Assembly: GCA_016716435.1 (NCBI GenBank)
Contig: JADJWI010000003.1
Coordinates: 310,001 to 374,000 of the forward strand
DNA length: 64,000 nucleotides
Reading direction: 5' to 3'
DNA from: Acidobacteriota bacterium
GTDB taxonomy: Bacteria; Acidobacteriota; Blastocatellia; Pyrinomonadales; Pyrinomonadaceae
In this document: in pieces, positions 24,616 to 33,711 of the stretch
How positions within the stretch are numbered: position 1 is the stretch's first letter
How the letters are laid out: each line of letters begins with the position of its first letter
Position numbers and translations under genes: made by a program
The notes under the pieces: model-generated
Database searches by the model: none
Told to the model about the DNA's origin: nothing
Seen by the model: only the letters and a program-made list of their open reading frames with translations

Positions 24616-26547
24616 ATGCGTTTTTTGTCTGAGATCAATTCACCGGCCGACCTGCGGCAATTAAAGGTAGAAGACCTGCAAGAGGTCGCCGACGAGGTGC
24701 GCCAGTTCATAATCGACACATGTGCCCGCATCGGCGGCCACACCGGGGCCTCGCTCGGGGCGGTCGAGCTTGCCGTTGCGATGCACTATGTGTTCGATAC
24801 GCCGAACGACCGGCTCGTCTGGGACGTCGGCCATCAGGCATACGCGCATAAGATATTGACCGGCCGCCGCGAGAGCTTTCACACCATTAAGCAATACGGC
24901 GGGCTCTCGGGCTTTCTCCGGCGGGACGAATCGGAATACGACACCTTCGGAGCGGGCCACGCCTCGACCTCGATCTCGGCGGCGCTCGGAATGGCCATCG
25001 CTCGCGACAAGCTCGGCGAGGATCACCACGTCTGCGCTTTGATCGGCGATTCGTCGCTCGCGGGCGGCATGGCGATGGAGGCGATAAACCAGGCCGGGCA
25101 TTTGAAGTCGCGGCTGATCGTCCTCTTAAATGACAACGAGATGTCGATCGCTCCGGCCGTCGGTGCTCTGAACAGATATCTCAACCGCATCAAAGAGGCA
25201 CAGAGCTACCAGCATTTGAAAGAAGAGATCGGCGACGCGCTCGAAAGCGTTCCCGGCTTTGGCCATAGCCTCCGCCGTGCGGCCAAGCACGTTAAGGATG
25301 CGATCGCCGCCGCAGTTCTGCCGGGTGCATTGGTCAACGAACTTGGCTTCAAATACATCGGCTATGTTGACGGCCACAATGTTCCGATGCTCGTCCGTGC
25401 GCTTGAGGAAGCGAAGAAGATCGACGACGGCCCGGTGATCGTCCACGCGCTGACGACCAAGGGCAAGGGCTTTCCGAATCCGGAAAGAAACTATTACGCA
25501 TACCACGCGACCGGGCCCTTTGACCCAAAGACCGGCAAGGCCGTCAAGACCTCGGCGGCACCGGCTCCGACCTATACGAAGGTCTTTGGCGATACGCTTT
25601 CGGACCTGATGGACGCGGACGACAAGATCGTCGCTATCACGGCCGCAATGCCGGACGGCACGGGCATCGACATCGCGCTCGAACGCCACCCGGAACGCTC
25701 ATTTGACGTCGGAATCGCTGAGCAGCACGCTGTCACCTTCGCGGCCGGAATGGCTTGCGAGGGAATGAAGCCGGTCGCGGCGATCTACTCGACGTTTCTC
25801 CAGCGCGGCTTTGACCAGCTTATCCATGACGTTTGTTTGCAGGACCTCAACGTTACATTCGGAATGGACCGTGCCGGCATCGTCGGTGCGGACGGCCCGA
25901 CACACCACGGCCTGCTCGACATCGCGTATCTTCGCGGCTATCCGAATATCGTGCTGATGGCGCCGAAGGATGAAGGCGAGCTTCGGGATATGATGCACAC
26001 GGCGATCGAGCATCCGGGCCCGGCGGCCATCCGCTATCCGCGGGGCAACGGCATCGGCGTGGATATTTCGGGCGAGCCGCAGCTAATAGAGATCGGCAAG
26101 GGCGAGATCGTCCGCGAGGGCGAGGACGTCGCGATCGTCGCTTACGGCTCGATGGTCATGCCGTCGCTCGACGCGGCAAGGTCGCTAGAGGCCGACGGCA
26201 TTAATGCGACGGTCGTCAACGCGCGTTTCGTAAAGCCGCTCGATGAAGCTCTCTTGACCGAGATCGCCGAAACGCACCGGCTTGTTATCACGGTCGAAGA
26301 AGCGTATCTCGCCGGCGGATTCGGCTCAGCGGTGCTCGAGTTTTACGAGCACAAGAATCTGCTCGAAGGCCTTCGGGTCGTAAGAATGGGCGTGCCGGAC
26401 CGGATCGTTACCCACGGCGATGCAAAGCTCCTGCTCGCAAAATATGGCCTCGACGCTGACGGCATCCGCGAAATGGCGACGAAAACGCTTACTGAGTTGC
26501 CCGCGTCAAAGAAGAACTTGCGGACGCGGCTTCGGGCGGTGAAATAA
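24616..26547 (+). CDS. dxs: 1-deoxy-D-xylulose-5-phosphate synthase
   Basis: The 643-residue TPP enzyme joins pyruvate and glyceraldehyde 3-phosphate, the first step of the MEP isoprenoid pathway. GHTGASLGAVELAVAMHYVFD, the TPP motif GDSSLAGGMAMEAINQ...NDNEMSI, the catalytic Glu region DVGIAEQHAVTFAAGMA, and GADGPTHHG with YPRGNG are all present. Length is normal. An ACGGAGC ribosome site precedes the ATG. The downstream thiol-oxidation genes follow closely but are not functionally linked. Confidence 0.96.
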   Translation: MRFLSEINSPADLRQLKVEDLQEVADEVRQFIIDTCARIGGHTGASLGAVELAVAMHYVFDTPNDRLVWDVGHQAYAHKILTGRRESFHTIKQYGGLSGFLRRDESEYDTFGAGHASTSISAALGMAIARDKLGEDHHVCALIGDSSLAGGMAMEAINQAGHLKSRLIVLLNDNEMSIAPAVGALNRYLNRIKEAQSYQHLKEEIGDALESVPGFGHSLRRAAKHVKDAIAAAVLPGALVNELGFKYIGYVDGHNVPMLVRALEEAKKIDDGPVIVHALTTKGKGFPNPERNYYAYHATGPFDPKTGKAVKTSAAPAPTYTKVFGDTLSDLMDADDKIVAITAAMPDGTGIDIALERHPERSFDVGIAEQHAVTFAAGMACEGMKPVAAIYSTFLQRGFDQLIHDVCLQDLNVTFGMDRAGIVGADGPTHHGLLDIAYLRGYPNIVLMAPKDEGELRDMMHTAIEHPGPAAIRYPRGNGIGVDISGEPQLIEIGKGEIVREGEDVAIVAYGSMVMPSLDAARSLEADGINATVVNARFVKPLDEALLTEIAETHRLVITVEEAYLAGGFGSAVLEFYEHKNLLEGLRVVRMGVPDRIVTHGDAKLLLAKYGLDADGIREMATKTLTELPASKKNLRTRLRAVK

Positions 26548-26569
26548 TCATTAGATCTAACTTTCAGCA

Positions 26570-27352
26570 ATGAAGAAACAAGAAAAACCAAAGAGCGGAA
26601 TGCCGCTCCTCATCATCGGCCTCGTCTTTGTGGCCGCCGTTATCGGTGCCATCTATATTTATAACTCGGGGACGAGTTCGCCGGCGACGACCGCTTCTAG
26701 CAATTCGACCGCGGCCCGGCCGACGCCGAACATGGCCAACGCTCCGGCAGGTGCGCCGATCGGCGTGAATATGCTCGGTTCGCAGACGGCGGCCGTAACG
26801 GTAGAGGAATTTGCCGATTATCAATGCGGCGGCTGTGCAGCAGTGCATCCGGTGATGAAGGAACTTGCTTCGGCATATGCCGGCAACCGCAATTTCCGTT
26901 TCATTTATCGCCATTATCCGCTTGCCATCCCGGCCCACGACAAGTCGTATGAGGCATCAGCGGCGACCGAAGCCGCCGGGCTGCAGGGCAAATTTTGGCA
27001 GATGCAGGACCAGCTTTTCCGCAATCAGGCAGCCTGGACGGCAAACCCGAATTACCGCCAGATCTGGTCGGAATATGCAACGAACCTCGGAATGGATGTT
27101 CAGCGATTTCAGGCGGACCTCGCAGGTATTCAGACCAAGAACCGCGTTGATGCCGACATCCAACGCGGCCGGGCCTTGGGTGTAAGCTCGACCCCGACCG
27201 TTTTCGTCAACGGCAAGGCCGTGCCTTTCTCGGAGCTGAACAACATCGCGTCGCTTCGGCGGATAGTTGATGCCGAGATCGCAGCCGTCGCCGCCGCACA
27301 GCAGTCGAACTCAGCGAACTCCGCTCCTGCAGCCGCAAGCTCGAATCAATAA
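26570..27352 (+). CDS. Membrane-anchored DsbA-family disulfide oxidoreductase
   Basis: The 260-residue protein has an N-terminal anchor helix at about 11-31, a Ser/Thr/Pro/Ala linker, and a DsbA/thioredoxin_4 domain at about 65-245. The redox motif is CGGC (C86-C89) after VEEFADYQ, and the cis-Pro loop is SSTPTVFVNG. It should face the periplasm and introduce or isomerise disulfides. Only two bases separate it from a VKOR gene, its likely electron acceptor. Confidence 0.9.
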   Translation: MKKQEKPKSGMPLLIIGLVFVAAVIGAIYIYNSGTSSPATTASSNSTAARPTPNMANAPAGAPIGVNMLGSQTAAVTVEEFADYQCGGCAAVHPVMKELASAYAGNRNFRFIYRHYPLAIPAHDKSYEASAATEAAGLQGKFWQMQDQLFRNQAAWTANPNYRQIWSEYATNLGMDVQRFQADLAGIQTKNRVDADIQRGRALGVSSTPTVFVNGKAVPFSELNNIASLRRIVDAEIAAVAAAQQSNSANSAPAAASSNQ

Positions 27353-27354
27353 AA

Positions 27355-27819
27355 GTGGCCGAAGAGGAAGTAACAGAGAGAGAGATGCCCGGGCTGCGGA
27401 AGCTTCCGCTAGCTGCGGGCATCGTCGCCCTCGTCGGGCTGGCAGATTCCGTCTATCTTTCGGTCAAGCACTTCACCGCCGAGCCTGTGCCGTGCAGCCT
27501 GGTCGAAGGCTGTGAAAAAGTGCTGACGAGCCCCTATGCCGAGGTCGCCGGAGTTCCGATCGCGGCGGCAGGTGCTCTTGCGTATTTCGCGGCGTTTGCA
27601 TTCGCCGTTCTCGCGGCCTATGGCGACGAGCGGATGTGGAAGCTCTTCGGTGGGCTTGCGACACTGATGGCCGGCTTTTCGCTTTGGCTGATCTATCTGC
27701 AGGCTTTCGTCATCGGGGCATTTTGCCAGTTCTGTCTTATATCGGCGGGGACCTCACTAACGCTGTTCGGTATCTTTATCGCCGCGGCCCTTACCCGCGA
27801 AAAAACATCCTTCGAATAG
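27355..27819 (+). CDS. VKOR-family quinone-dependent thiol oxidase
   Basis: The 154-residue protein (GTG start) has four to five helices. The VKOR signatures are a loop Cys pair C47...C53 (PCSLVEGCEKV) and the redox pair C124-Q-F-C127 in the last helix region. Bacterial VKOR replaces DsbB by passing electrons from DsbA to quinone. It is probably co-translated with the DsbA-like gene just upstream. A small hairpin with a short T run lies at about 27866-27887 and may end the transcript. Confidence 0.92.
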   Translation: MAEEEVTEREMPGLRKLPLAAGIVALVGLADSVYLSVKHFTAEPVPCSLVEGCEKVLTSPYAEVAGVPIAAAGALAYFAAFAFAVLAAYGDERMWKLFGGLATLMAGFSLWLIYLQAFVIGAFCQFCLISAGTSLTLFGIFIAAALTREKTSFE

Positions 27820-27903
27820 TTGAAACTGCTTTCCCGCTCCAAACGAAATCTACTGTGAAGGGGAGATGCCGCCCGGAAGGCATTTTCCAGTTGGCAAGAC
27901 ACT

Positions 27904-27933
27904 TTGAAATAGGGTAGCTTTATAGTTTATATA
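27904..27933 (+). promoter_or_regulatory. Candidate promoter of the ECF sigma gene
   Basis: TTGAAA at 27904-27909 and TATATA at 27928-27933 are 18 bases apart. The start codon GTG at 27945 lies 11 bases after the -10, so the transcript would be nearly leaderless. Confidence 0.45.
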
Positions 27934-27944
27934 TTAACTTAGCA

Positions 27945-28505
27945 GTGGCAGAAGCTATCTTACAAAGAATTGCAGAAGGTGATCAGGATGCGGTTCAGGC
28001 CGCACTCAAGACCTATGGAGGTCTTGTCTGGTCTTTGGCGAAGCGTATGCTCCGTAATCAAGAAGATGCGGAAGATGCGGTTCAGGAAATTTTTCTTGAT
28101 ATTTGGAAGAACGCAGGAAGGTTTGACGCCTCACAATCGTCAGAAACCACGTTCGTAGCAATGATCGCCCGCCGGCGGTTGATCGACAGGTTGAGATTCA
28201 ACCAGCGTCGTATCTCCGCTGACTCACTCGACGATATTCTGGCCGAACCGGCCGACCGCTCAGCCCAGAACGTTCAGACCGTGGTTGAAGCTCGCGAGGC
28301 GTTCAAAGCTTTAGACGTCCTGCGTCCGGAGCAGAAACAAGTCCTTCAGATGTCCATCATCCACGGGCTTTCGCATCAGGAGATAGCGGATGCAACGGGG
28401 ATGCCGCTGGGAACGGTGAAAACACACGCCCGGCGAGGGCTGATCCAGGCGCGACAGCACCTTGGGGTCGGTTCGGCGGATTCGAAGAAGGAGGTAGCAG
28501 TATGA
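27945..28505 (+). CDS. ECF-type RNA polymerase sigma factor
   Basis: The 186-residue protein (GTG start) has sigma region 2 (RMLRNQEDAEDAVQEIFLDIWKNAG, then FVAMIARRRLIDRLR) and region 4 (LRPEQKQVLQMSIIHGLSHQEIADATGMPLGTVKTHARRGL), with no region 3 between. It resembles the SigK-type group controlled by RskA-type anti-sigma factors. Its stop overlaps the anti-sigma start by four bases (ATGA), so the pair is coupled. The target regulon is unknown. Confidence 0.93.
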   Translation: MAEAILQRIAEGDQDAVQAALKTYGGLVWSLAKRMLRNQEDAEDAVQEIFLDIWKNAGRFDASQSSETTFVAMIARRRLIDRLRFNQRRISADSLDDILAEPADRSAQNVQTVVEAREAFKALDVLRPEQKQVLQMSIIHGLSHQEIADATGMPLGTVKTHARRGLIQARQHLGVGSADSKKEVAV

Positions 28506-29362
28506 GCATAGAGCGCGAAGAGGCTTTGCTCGACCTCCTGGTAAAACAGGCTACCGTCGGTTTGACCGAGGAAGAGTCGAGAGAGTTGAAGCAATTAGAT
28601 ACACAAGGCATCGGCAGTATAGACGGCCCGGCTTTCGAGCTTGCGGCGGCGGCCTTGAGCATTGCCTCGCTGGACAAATTTGAACCGATGCCGCAGCACG
28701 TTGAGGCCCGGATCCTTTTGGATGCGGACCGCTTCTTTGCAGAGCAGAGTTCCCCGGTTGCGGCCGCTTCATCGGCTGCTGAGAAACGTCCGACGGCAGA
28801 TGAGAATACCCAAGGCTGGTCGGTTTGGAATTGGCTGCCCTGGGGTATCGCGGCCGCGGCGAGCGTTGCTCTTGCAGTGAATGTGGCGACCGACAATCCG
28901 ACACCGACTTTAGTCCAGCAGCCGACGCCGCAGGTCGAACAAAAGCTGACCCCGGCACAGGAACGTGATCAATTGCTCGCCTCGGCACGCGATGTCATCA
29001 AGGCCACGTGGGCACCGGGCAATGTGAAAGAGATAGTTCAGATCGGCGGTGAGGTAGTTTGGAGCGATGAGAAGCAGGCCGGTTATATGACCTTTAAGGG
29101 CCTCCCGGCAAACGACCCGAACAAAGAGACCTATCAGCTCTGGATCTTTGAAGAGAACCAGGGTGATAAGACCCCGATCGATGGTGGCGTGTTTGATGTG
29201 AATGCGAACGGCGAGGTCATCGTTCCGATAAGTGCGAAGCTCAAGGCGAAGAACCCGGCACTTTTCGCAATTACGATCGAGAAGCCCGGCGGTGTCGTCG
29301 TTTCAAAGCGTGAAAAGATCGCGGCCGCAGCCAAGATCGAAGCGCCTAAGACATCAGCCTAG
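28502..29362 (+). CDS. RskA-type anti-sigma factor
   Basis: The 286-residue protein has an N-terminal cytoplasmic sigma-binding helical part (REEALLDLLVKQATVGLTEEE), one membrane helix at about 120-136 and a periplasmic RskA domain (about 165-275, containing QAGYMTFKGLPANDPNKETY and QLWIFEE). It should hold the upstream ECF sigma at the membrane until a periplasmic signal leads to proteolysis. A candidate S2P-type protease lies at 36.5 kb but has no demonstrated link. Confidence 0.88.
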   Translation: MSIEREEALLDLLVKQATVGLTEEESRELKQLDTQGIGSIDGPAFELAAAALSIASLDKFEPMPQHVEARILLDADRFFAEQSSPVAAASSAAEKRPTADENTQGWSVWNWLPWGIAAAASVALAVNVATDNPTPTLVQQPTPQVEQKLTPAQERDQLLASARDVIKATWAPGNVKEIVQIGGEVVWSDEKQAGYMTFKGLPANDPNKETYQLWIFEENQGDKTPIDGGVFDVNANGEVIVPISAKLKAKNPALFAITIEKPGGVVVSKREKIAAAAKIEAPKTSA

Positions 29363-29382
29363 ATCGAAACGACGAAAATAAG

Positions 29383-29415
29383 AAAGGGCCGCGAGCAATG
29401 CTCCCGGCCCTTTTG
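29383..29415. terminator. Bidirectional terminator between convergent genes
   Basis: AAAGGGCCG-C-GAGC at 29383-29396 pairs with GCTC-C-CGGCCCTTTT at 29400-29414, with a three-base loop. T runs follow on the plus strand and an A-rich tract lies on the other side. It serves the anti-sigma gene and the minus-strand transglutaminase gene. Confidence 0.85.
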
Positions 29416-29432
29416 CGTTTTTGAGGAAGTGA

Positions 29433-31394
29433 TTATTTTCGGATCAGCACTACCGACGACTGTTCGGCATCAAGTATCTTCTTAAAGAACCCACGGACCT
29501 CATCGTATCTCTCGGTGCCCATTAGACTTCGCTTTATCTCGATCGAACGCGTGAATTGGAGCTTGTCGTCAAGAACCTCGAACGTTCCCTTGTAGGAGCC
29601 GAAATCGGATCTAAGGTCGACAGCCTCCGGGAGTTCGTCGACGGCGTACCCTTCCGGCAGGGAAAAGACGGTCGATTCCTTCATCAGAAGCGGTTCCAAC
29701 CTGATCGGATTTTTCCGGCTCGGGTTTGAAAAGGAAAACGACTGGCGCCGTCCGACAACAACCGGGCGGAAGATCAAAAGACGGCCCTGCATCACTTGTC
29801 CGTAAGAGGGGGCCGAGAAGTTGACCTTTAGGTCAAACGCGGCATCGGCGTGCCTATCTTCGGCTTTTAGGTCAATAAGTTTGGCGCCGGTTGCTCCGCG
29901 GGTCAGCCAACCCTCGATCGCCTGCTTGTAGTCGCCGGCAGAAAGCTCGCGTACTTCTCGTCGGAAAACGCTCGAGCTTTGGCCATTGGCCATTTCGAGA
30001 ATGGTCCCCGTCAATCCGCCCTGCCCGTCAAGCTTTGCCTCGATGCGGCGCTGCAAAAGATCCGTAATTGGCGGCGTCACGGGCATCTCGGACAACCCGC
30101 CTTTCTCGCCCGCGATGATAAGTCCCTTGCTGCCCTGCAAGTAGTCCGGCAGGTCGCCAACCGGCGTGAACGGATCGGTCGCATCAAATATCAGCAGCCT
30201 TCCGAGCGTCGCGTGTGTCATTACGGTTGCGGCTTTTGTTTCCTCCCCAACCCTTACTGCAATAATACAATGGTTGAATTGCCGCGGCGATGCCCATTCT
30301 GCACGAACGTACTCCGGATCACCGGAATAGATCGCGATCGGGTAGGCATCGATGCCGACAACCTTTAGCAACGCCCTCATCAGGTTTGCCTTATCTTTGC
30401 AGTCGCCGTATCCACGGTTCAGGACCAGGTTCGAGGGTCTCGGCTTGTATCCGTTCCCATGTCCGACGCCGATGTCGATCGAGATATACTGCAGGTTCTG
30501 AACGAATGTACCAATGGCTTGGATCTTTTCGAGCTCCGTCTTCGCTCCTGAAGTAAGTTCCCGGGCCTTTGCCTCAATACCTGCATCGATAATGACTTGC
30601 GGTTCGTACAGTGACGTTGCCCAGCGAGAAACATCCAGCCAGTCCGCAAACGCCTTGTTGACCGCATTGCTGCTGGCTTCAGGCTCGTAATTGACGGCGA
30701 TCCGCGGAGCAAGATGGACCAACGACGGGCTCTGCGGCTCACTTTTGATCGGCGGAAGACTGTTCAACAGCCAAGTGTAGGTGGTTGAGGCACGTGACGG
30801 ACTTAACTCTGTATGATTGAAGGTTCGAGACGTTGCCTTCCAGCCATCGGGAAGAGTGAGCTGATAACGCGACCTGAGCACAGGCAAACGCCCCTGAAAA
30901 ATAAAGATGTCCTGATAGAAAAGCGGAGAATCCTCACTTTCGACCGAATAGGCGAACACATCTCCAGGAAGAGCGTCACGACTTGCGTTGGCGACCTTGA
31001 CCCGCCCCTCGTTATAGATATCGTCCGGGTCAGCAATTACATCAACGATCGACTTTCTATCGAACTCCTTCGCAACCGCTCCGCCGCGGATAAGCCATGC
31101 CGCCATTTCATTGACCTTGCCGGAGCTTACAAGGTAATGCGCCTGCCCTACAGCATGGTCGCGACCCTCATTCGTTAAGAGCTTAACGGCGTACCTTTCC
31201 GTTGTTATCAGCTTTCCGTTCGAATTAAGTGTCACTGACTGTTCGTTCAGGAGCACGACGGCCGAAACATCGCTGGGATACGATGGAACCGGAGCCGACA
31301 TTGCCTCCCGAACCCAACCGGGAACCTGAGCGAGGGCTCCGCCGGCCGTAACCAGAAAAAAAGCCAAGGTTATTGTGCGAACGAGTACTTTCAT
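29433..31394 (-). CDS. Secreted DUF3857/transglutaminase-like protein, catalytic triad intact
   Basis: The 653-residue protein has a signal peptide cleaved near GGALAQ. A DUF3857 beta domain follows (about 45-215), then a transglutaminase-like domain (about 265-420) whose Cys332 lies in GYGDCKDKANLMRALL, His375 in FNHCIIAV and Asp404 in IFDATDP. A C-terminal beta-rich domain ends the protein. The triad suggests peptidase or amide-transfer activity in the periplasm. It lies 58 bases after a paralogue of similar length in the same orientation. Confidence 0.88.
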   Translation of the reverse strand: MKVLVRTITLAFFLVTAGGALAQVPGWVREAMSAPVPSYPSDVSAVVLLNEQSVTLNSNGKLITTERYAVKLLTNEGRDHAVGQAHYLVSSGKVNEMAAWLIRGGAVAKEFDRKSIVDVIADPDDIYNEGRVKVANASRDALPGDVFAYSVESEDSPLFYQDIFIFQGRLPVLRSRYQLTLPDGWKATSRTFNHTELSPSRASTTYTWLLNSLPPIKSEPQSPSLVHLAPRIAVNYEPEASSNAVNKAFADWLDVSRWATSLYEPQVIIDAGIEAKARELTSGAKTELEKIQAIGTFVQNLQYISIDIGVGHGNGYKPRPSNLVLNRGYGDCKDKANLMRALLKVVGIDAYPIAIYSGDPEYVRAEWASPRQFNHCIIAVRVGEETKAATVMTHATLGRLLIFDATDPFTPVGDLPDYLQGSKGLIIAGEKGGLSEMPVTPPITDLLQRRIEAKLDGQGGLTGTILEMANGQSSSVFRREVRELSAGDYKQAIEGWLTRGATGAKLIDLKAEDRHADAAFDLKVNFSAPSYGQVMQGRLLIFRPVVVGRRQSFSFSNPSRKNPIRLEPLLMKESTVFSLPEGYAVDELPEAVDLRSDFGSYKGTFEVLDDKLQFTRSIEIKRSLMGTERYDEVRGFFKKILDAEQSSVVLIRK

Positions 31395-31417
31395 GTTGAG
31401 GCTCCTGGGAAATCATC

Positions 31418-31443
31418 GGCCCGGTACCTGCAGGTTCCGGGCC
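31418..31443 (-). other. Intercistronic hairpin between the two DUF3857 genes
   Basis: GGCCCGG-T-ACC and GGT-T-CCGGGCC pair around the loop TGCA, giving a 10-bp stem with one T-T mismatch. There is no T run, so it is not a classical terminator. It may stabilise or separate the two cistrons. Confidence 0.6.
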
Positions 31444-31452
31444 GGGCTTAGT

Positions 31453-33426
31453 TTATTGTGTCGGGCGAACGAGCACTGAATGCATATCGTTCTTGTGAAA
31501 GATATCGAAGAGCTGCTTGATCGCCGGGTAGGTTTCGGCTTTGAAGTAAACATTTCCCCCACCGCCAAAATGGAACTTCCGTCTGTATATCAAAATACCT
31601 TCCGCCGCGTTTATCTGCATTTTGACGGAATGCGAGCTGATGTTTGCAGGATCCCCGGCGTCGCCAGGTGCGTTTGCTTCTTCGAGTTGATGGCCTGGGG
31701 GAAGCTTGATCTCGATCTCATCCTCCTCTGACCAGCCGTAGGGGAAGTAAACACCGTATTGCCGCGTATCGGAAGAAAATACCGGCTTCGATCCGTATTC
31801 AAAGAAGCCCGGCTGAACCATCAACCTCCGACCGGCCTTTGCCGCATAACCGGGAATCGAGATATCGAACGCGTAAACAAGCGGTTTCGAGCTGTCATCA
31901 AAGTTCTCGACCACAACGTTGCTTACTTCGGCGGTGCTGATCCTGCTCTTTATCTCATCCTTTAGATTCTCGATCCGCTTCGATTCGGAATCGCGGTACT
32001 GATCCCGTCGGCGGCTGATCGCTTGATGTCCGGTATAGGCTATCGAAACCGAGCCCTTGAGCATACCATCAGCGCCTAGGTTCAACTTTGCCTTTCTTAT
32101 CGCCTTGGAGAGCTCCGGCTCGGACGATGCGGTCGTGATCCACAAATAACCACCATCTCCGATGAACATCGAGCGTACGTTCTCCCGGTACCAGGGGGTC
32201 TCGCCAAAGCCAAGATAAGGCGTCCCGGGGCTATAAACCTTCCATTTTCCGCCGATCTTTACTCCGATTCCTGCGGGCTCGACAAAATTATTGAAAGGAT
32301 ATTTCTCCGGATTAAAGAAGTTCTCGCTGCGGTCTGACATCAAGGCGATCACGACCTCGTAATCGAGCGATCTGGCGAGCGAGGCAAATAGAAGATCGAT
32401 GAATGCCGTGCTGCCCATCTTTCGCTTAAGCACGTCGTCCGCATCCTTGATCTTCAGATCCTCTCGCTGTTCATCCGTAAGCGATCTGTCATAGGTAATG
32501 TTCTTGATCTCGTTCTTACAATAGTCATATAGACGCCGCAGTTTCTCGTCCTCGGTCGTTGCACCGGCGGTCAATTGAGTTGCAAGAGCCTTGACCTCTT
32601 TCTTTGGCTTAGTAAGTTCCTTGAAAGCGAGATCCCAGACACGGGCCACTTGCGGCCATACCAATATAGCCCCGAGCGAGTTGTACGAAACATACGCCCA
32701 TTGCCGGACCTCATCGTCTGGCGGCATATATGGTTCGTCCTTATATGCAGGGACATCATAGAGCGTCGCGACCTGATACCCCTTGTTCGCCGGGTCATCG
32801 CGGAACCGAGCCTCGGGAATGTTGTACCAGTTGTACTTAAGCGTTGATTTACCGAACGGCCGGATCAGATAGGTCACCTTCTGCATTGGTATATCGCGCT
32901 GGAAGATAAGCCGCTCACCGCCGACCGAATCGCCTTTGATCGTTTCCACATACTGGTACTCAACAATAACGCCCGGCTCGATCGCAGGAACGGCGAATGA
33001 CTTAGCCATAAATCGGGCCTTTCCGACCTTGGCCACCTCCCGCTCAAAAATGTCTGTCGGGGCGAGGTTTACGATCGTCCCGTCCGGCTTGATCACCCTC
33101 GCTGCAACATCCTCGATCTTCTTGCCCTTGGTAAACGGTATATCCAATTTACTGAACTTTTCACGACCACGTTCGGTAAAGATCTTTAGCCGCACGTAGT
33201 GCGAAATGGTCAGCCGCGAAAGCTTTTTATCGTCCAGCCGCGTTTCCCAGAAAAGGGCCTCGGCGTCTGCTTCCTTATCGACTTTCGGTTCTTTCATCGC
33301 GAGTTCAGCCGGAGAAACGGGCCGCCACTCTTGGCCGAAAACCACAAAGGAAGGGACGAGGACGAACAAAAAGGCAAGCGGAAGCGAAAGACGCCTTTCG
33401 CAGGAGAAGTGTTTCAAAAACATCAT
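31453..33426 (-). CDS. Secreted DUF3857/transglutaminase-like protein with lost catalytic triad
   Basis: The 657-residue protein has a signal peptide (LAFLFVLVPSFVVFGQ), a DUF3857 domain (about 50-230) and a transglutaminase-like domain (about 275-420). Aligned by eye with the neighbouring paralogue, the catalytic Cys is Thr340 (MGSTAFIDLLFASL), the His is Asn380 (FNNFVEPA) and the Asp is about Ser399 (VYSPGTPY). The fold seems intact but it cannot use the usual mechanism. It may be a binding or regulatory partner of the active paralogue. Confidence 0.85.
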   Translation of the reverse strand: MMFLKHFSCERRLSLPLAFLFVLVPSFVVFGQEWRPVSPAELAMKEPKVDKEADAEALFWETRLDDKKLSRLTISHYVRLKIFTERGREKFSKLDIPFTKGKKIEDVAARVIKPDGTIVNLAPTDIFEREVAKVGKARFMAKSFAVPAIEPGVIVEYQYVETIKGDSVGGERLIFQRDIPMQKVTYLIRPFGKSTLKYNWYNIPEARFRDDPANKGYQVATLYDVPAYKDEPYMPPDDEVRQWAYVSYNSLGAILVWPQVARVWDLAFKELTKPKKEVKALATQLTAGATTEDEKLRRLYDYCKNEIKNITYDRSLTDEQREDLKIKDADDVLKRKMGSTAFIDLLFASLARSLDYEVVIALMSDRSENFFNPEKYPFNNFVEPAGIGVKIGGKWKVYSPGTPYLGFGETPWYRENVRSMFIGDGGYLWITTASSEPELSKAIRKAKLNLGADGMLKGSVSIAYTGHQAISRRRDQYRDSESKRIENLKDEIKSRISTAEVSNVVVENFDDSSKPLVYAFDISIPGYAAKAGRRLMVQPGFFEYGSKPVFSSDTRQYGVYFPYGWSEEDEIEIKLPPGHQLEEANAPGDAGDPANISSHSVKMQINAAEGILIYRRKFHFGGGGNVYFKAETYPAIKQLFDIFHKNDMHSVLVRPTQ

Positions 33427-33651
33427 TTCTTTTTTCTTATGAGGGGCCGCGGGCTTAGAGGGCTAAGCCATGATTCGCGGGAAAACCAATTTGGGAAACT
33501 GTATCGTTTCGGGTTCTGAAAATTTTAGGCGAGTTTGCCCAAGAAATCAATAACTTTTTTTTACAATCGGCCGAAATAAGACAAAGCGGGCCATCCGCGA
33601 GGCGGCTGGGCGGAGAGCAACGCACCGGCATAGAGACGGCGGAAGGGTTGT

Positions 33652-33660
33652 GGTATAATC
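33652..33660 (+). promoter_or_regulatory. Extended -10 promoter of the aldolase gene
   Basis: TGGTATAAT (33652-33660) is an ideal extended -10 element, which explains the lack of a good -35. The transcript would start near 33667, giving a leader of about 45 bases with a CAGGAG ribosome site before the ATG at 33712. Confidence 0.6.
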
Positions 33661-33711
33661 CGCGTTTTATCAGTAACTCATACATAATAAACAACTTTCA
33701 GGAGCAAGATA

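Noticed and set aside
33455..33694. 79-codon minus-strand frame upstream of the aldolase
   Set aside because: It covers the aldolase promoter with its extended -10 and has no ribosome site or family match.
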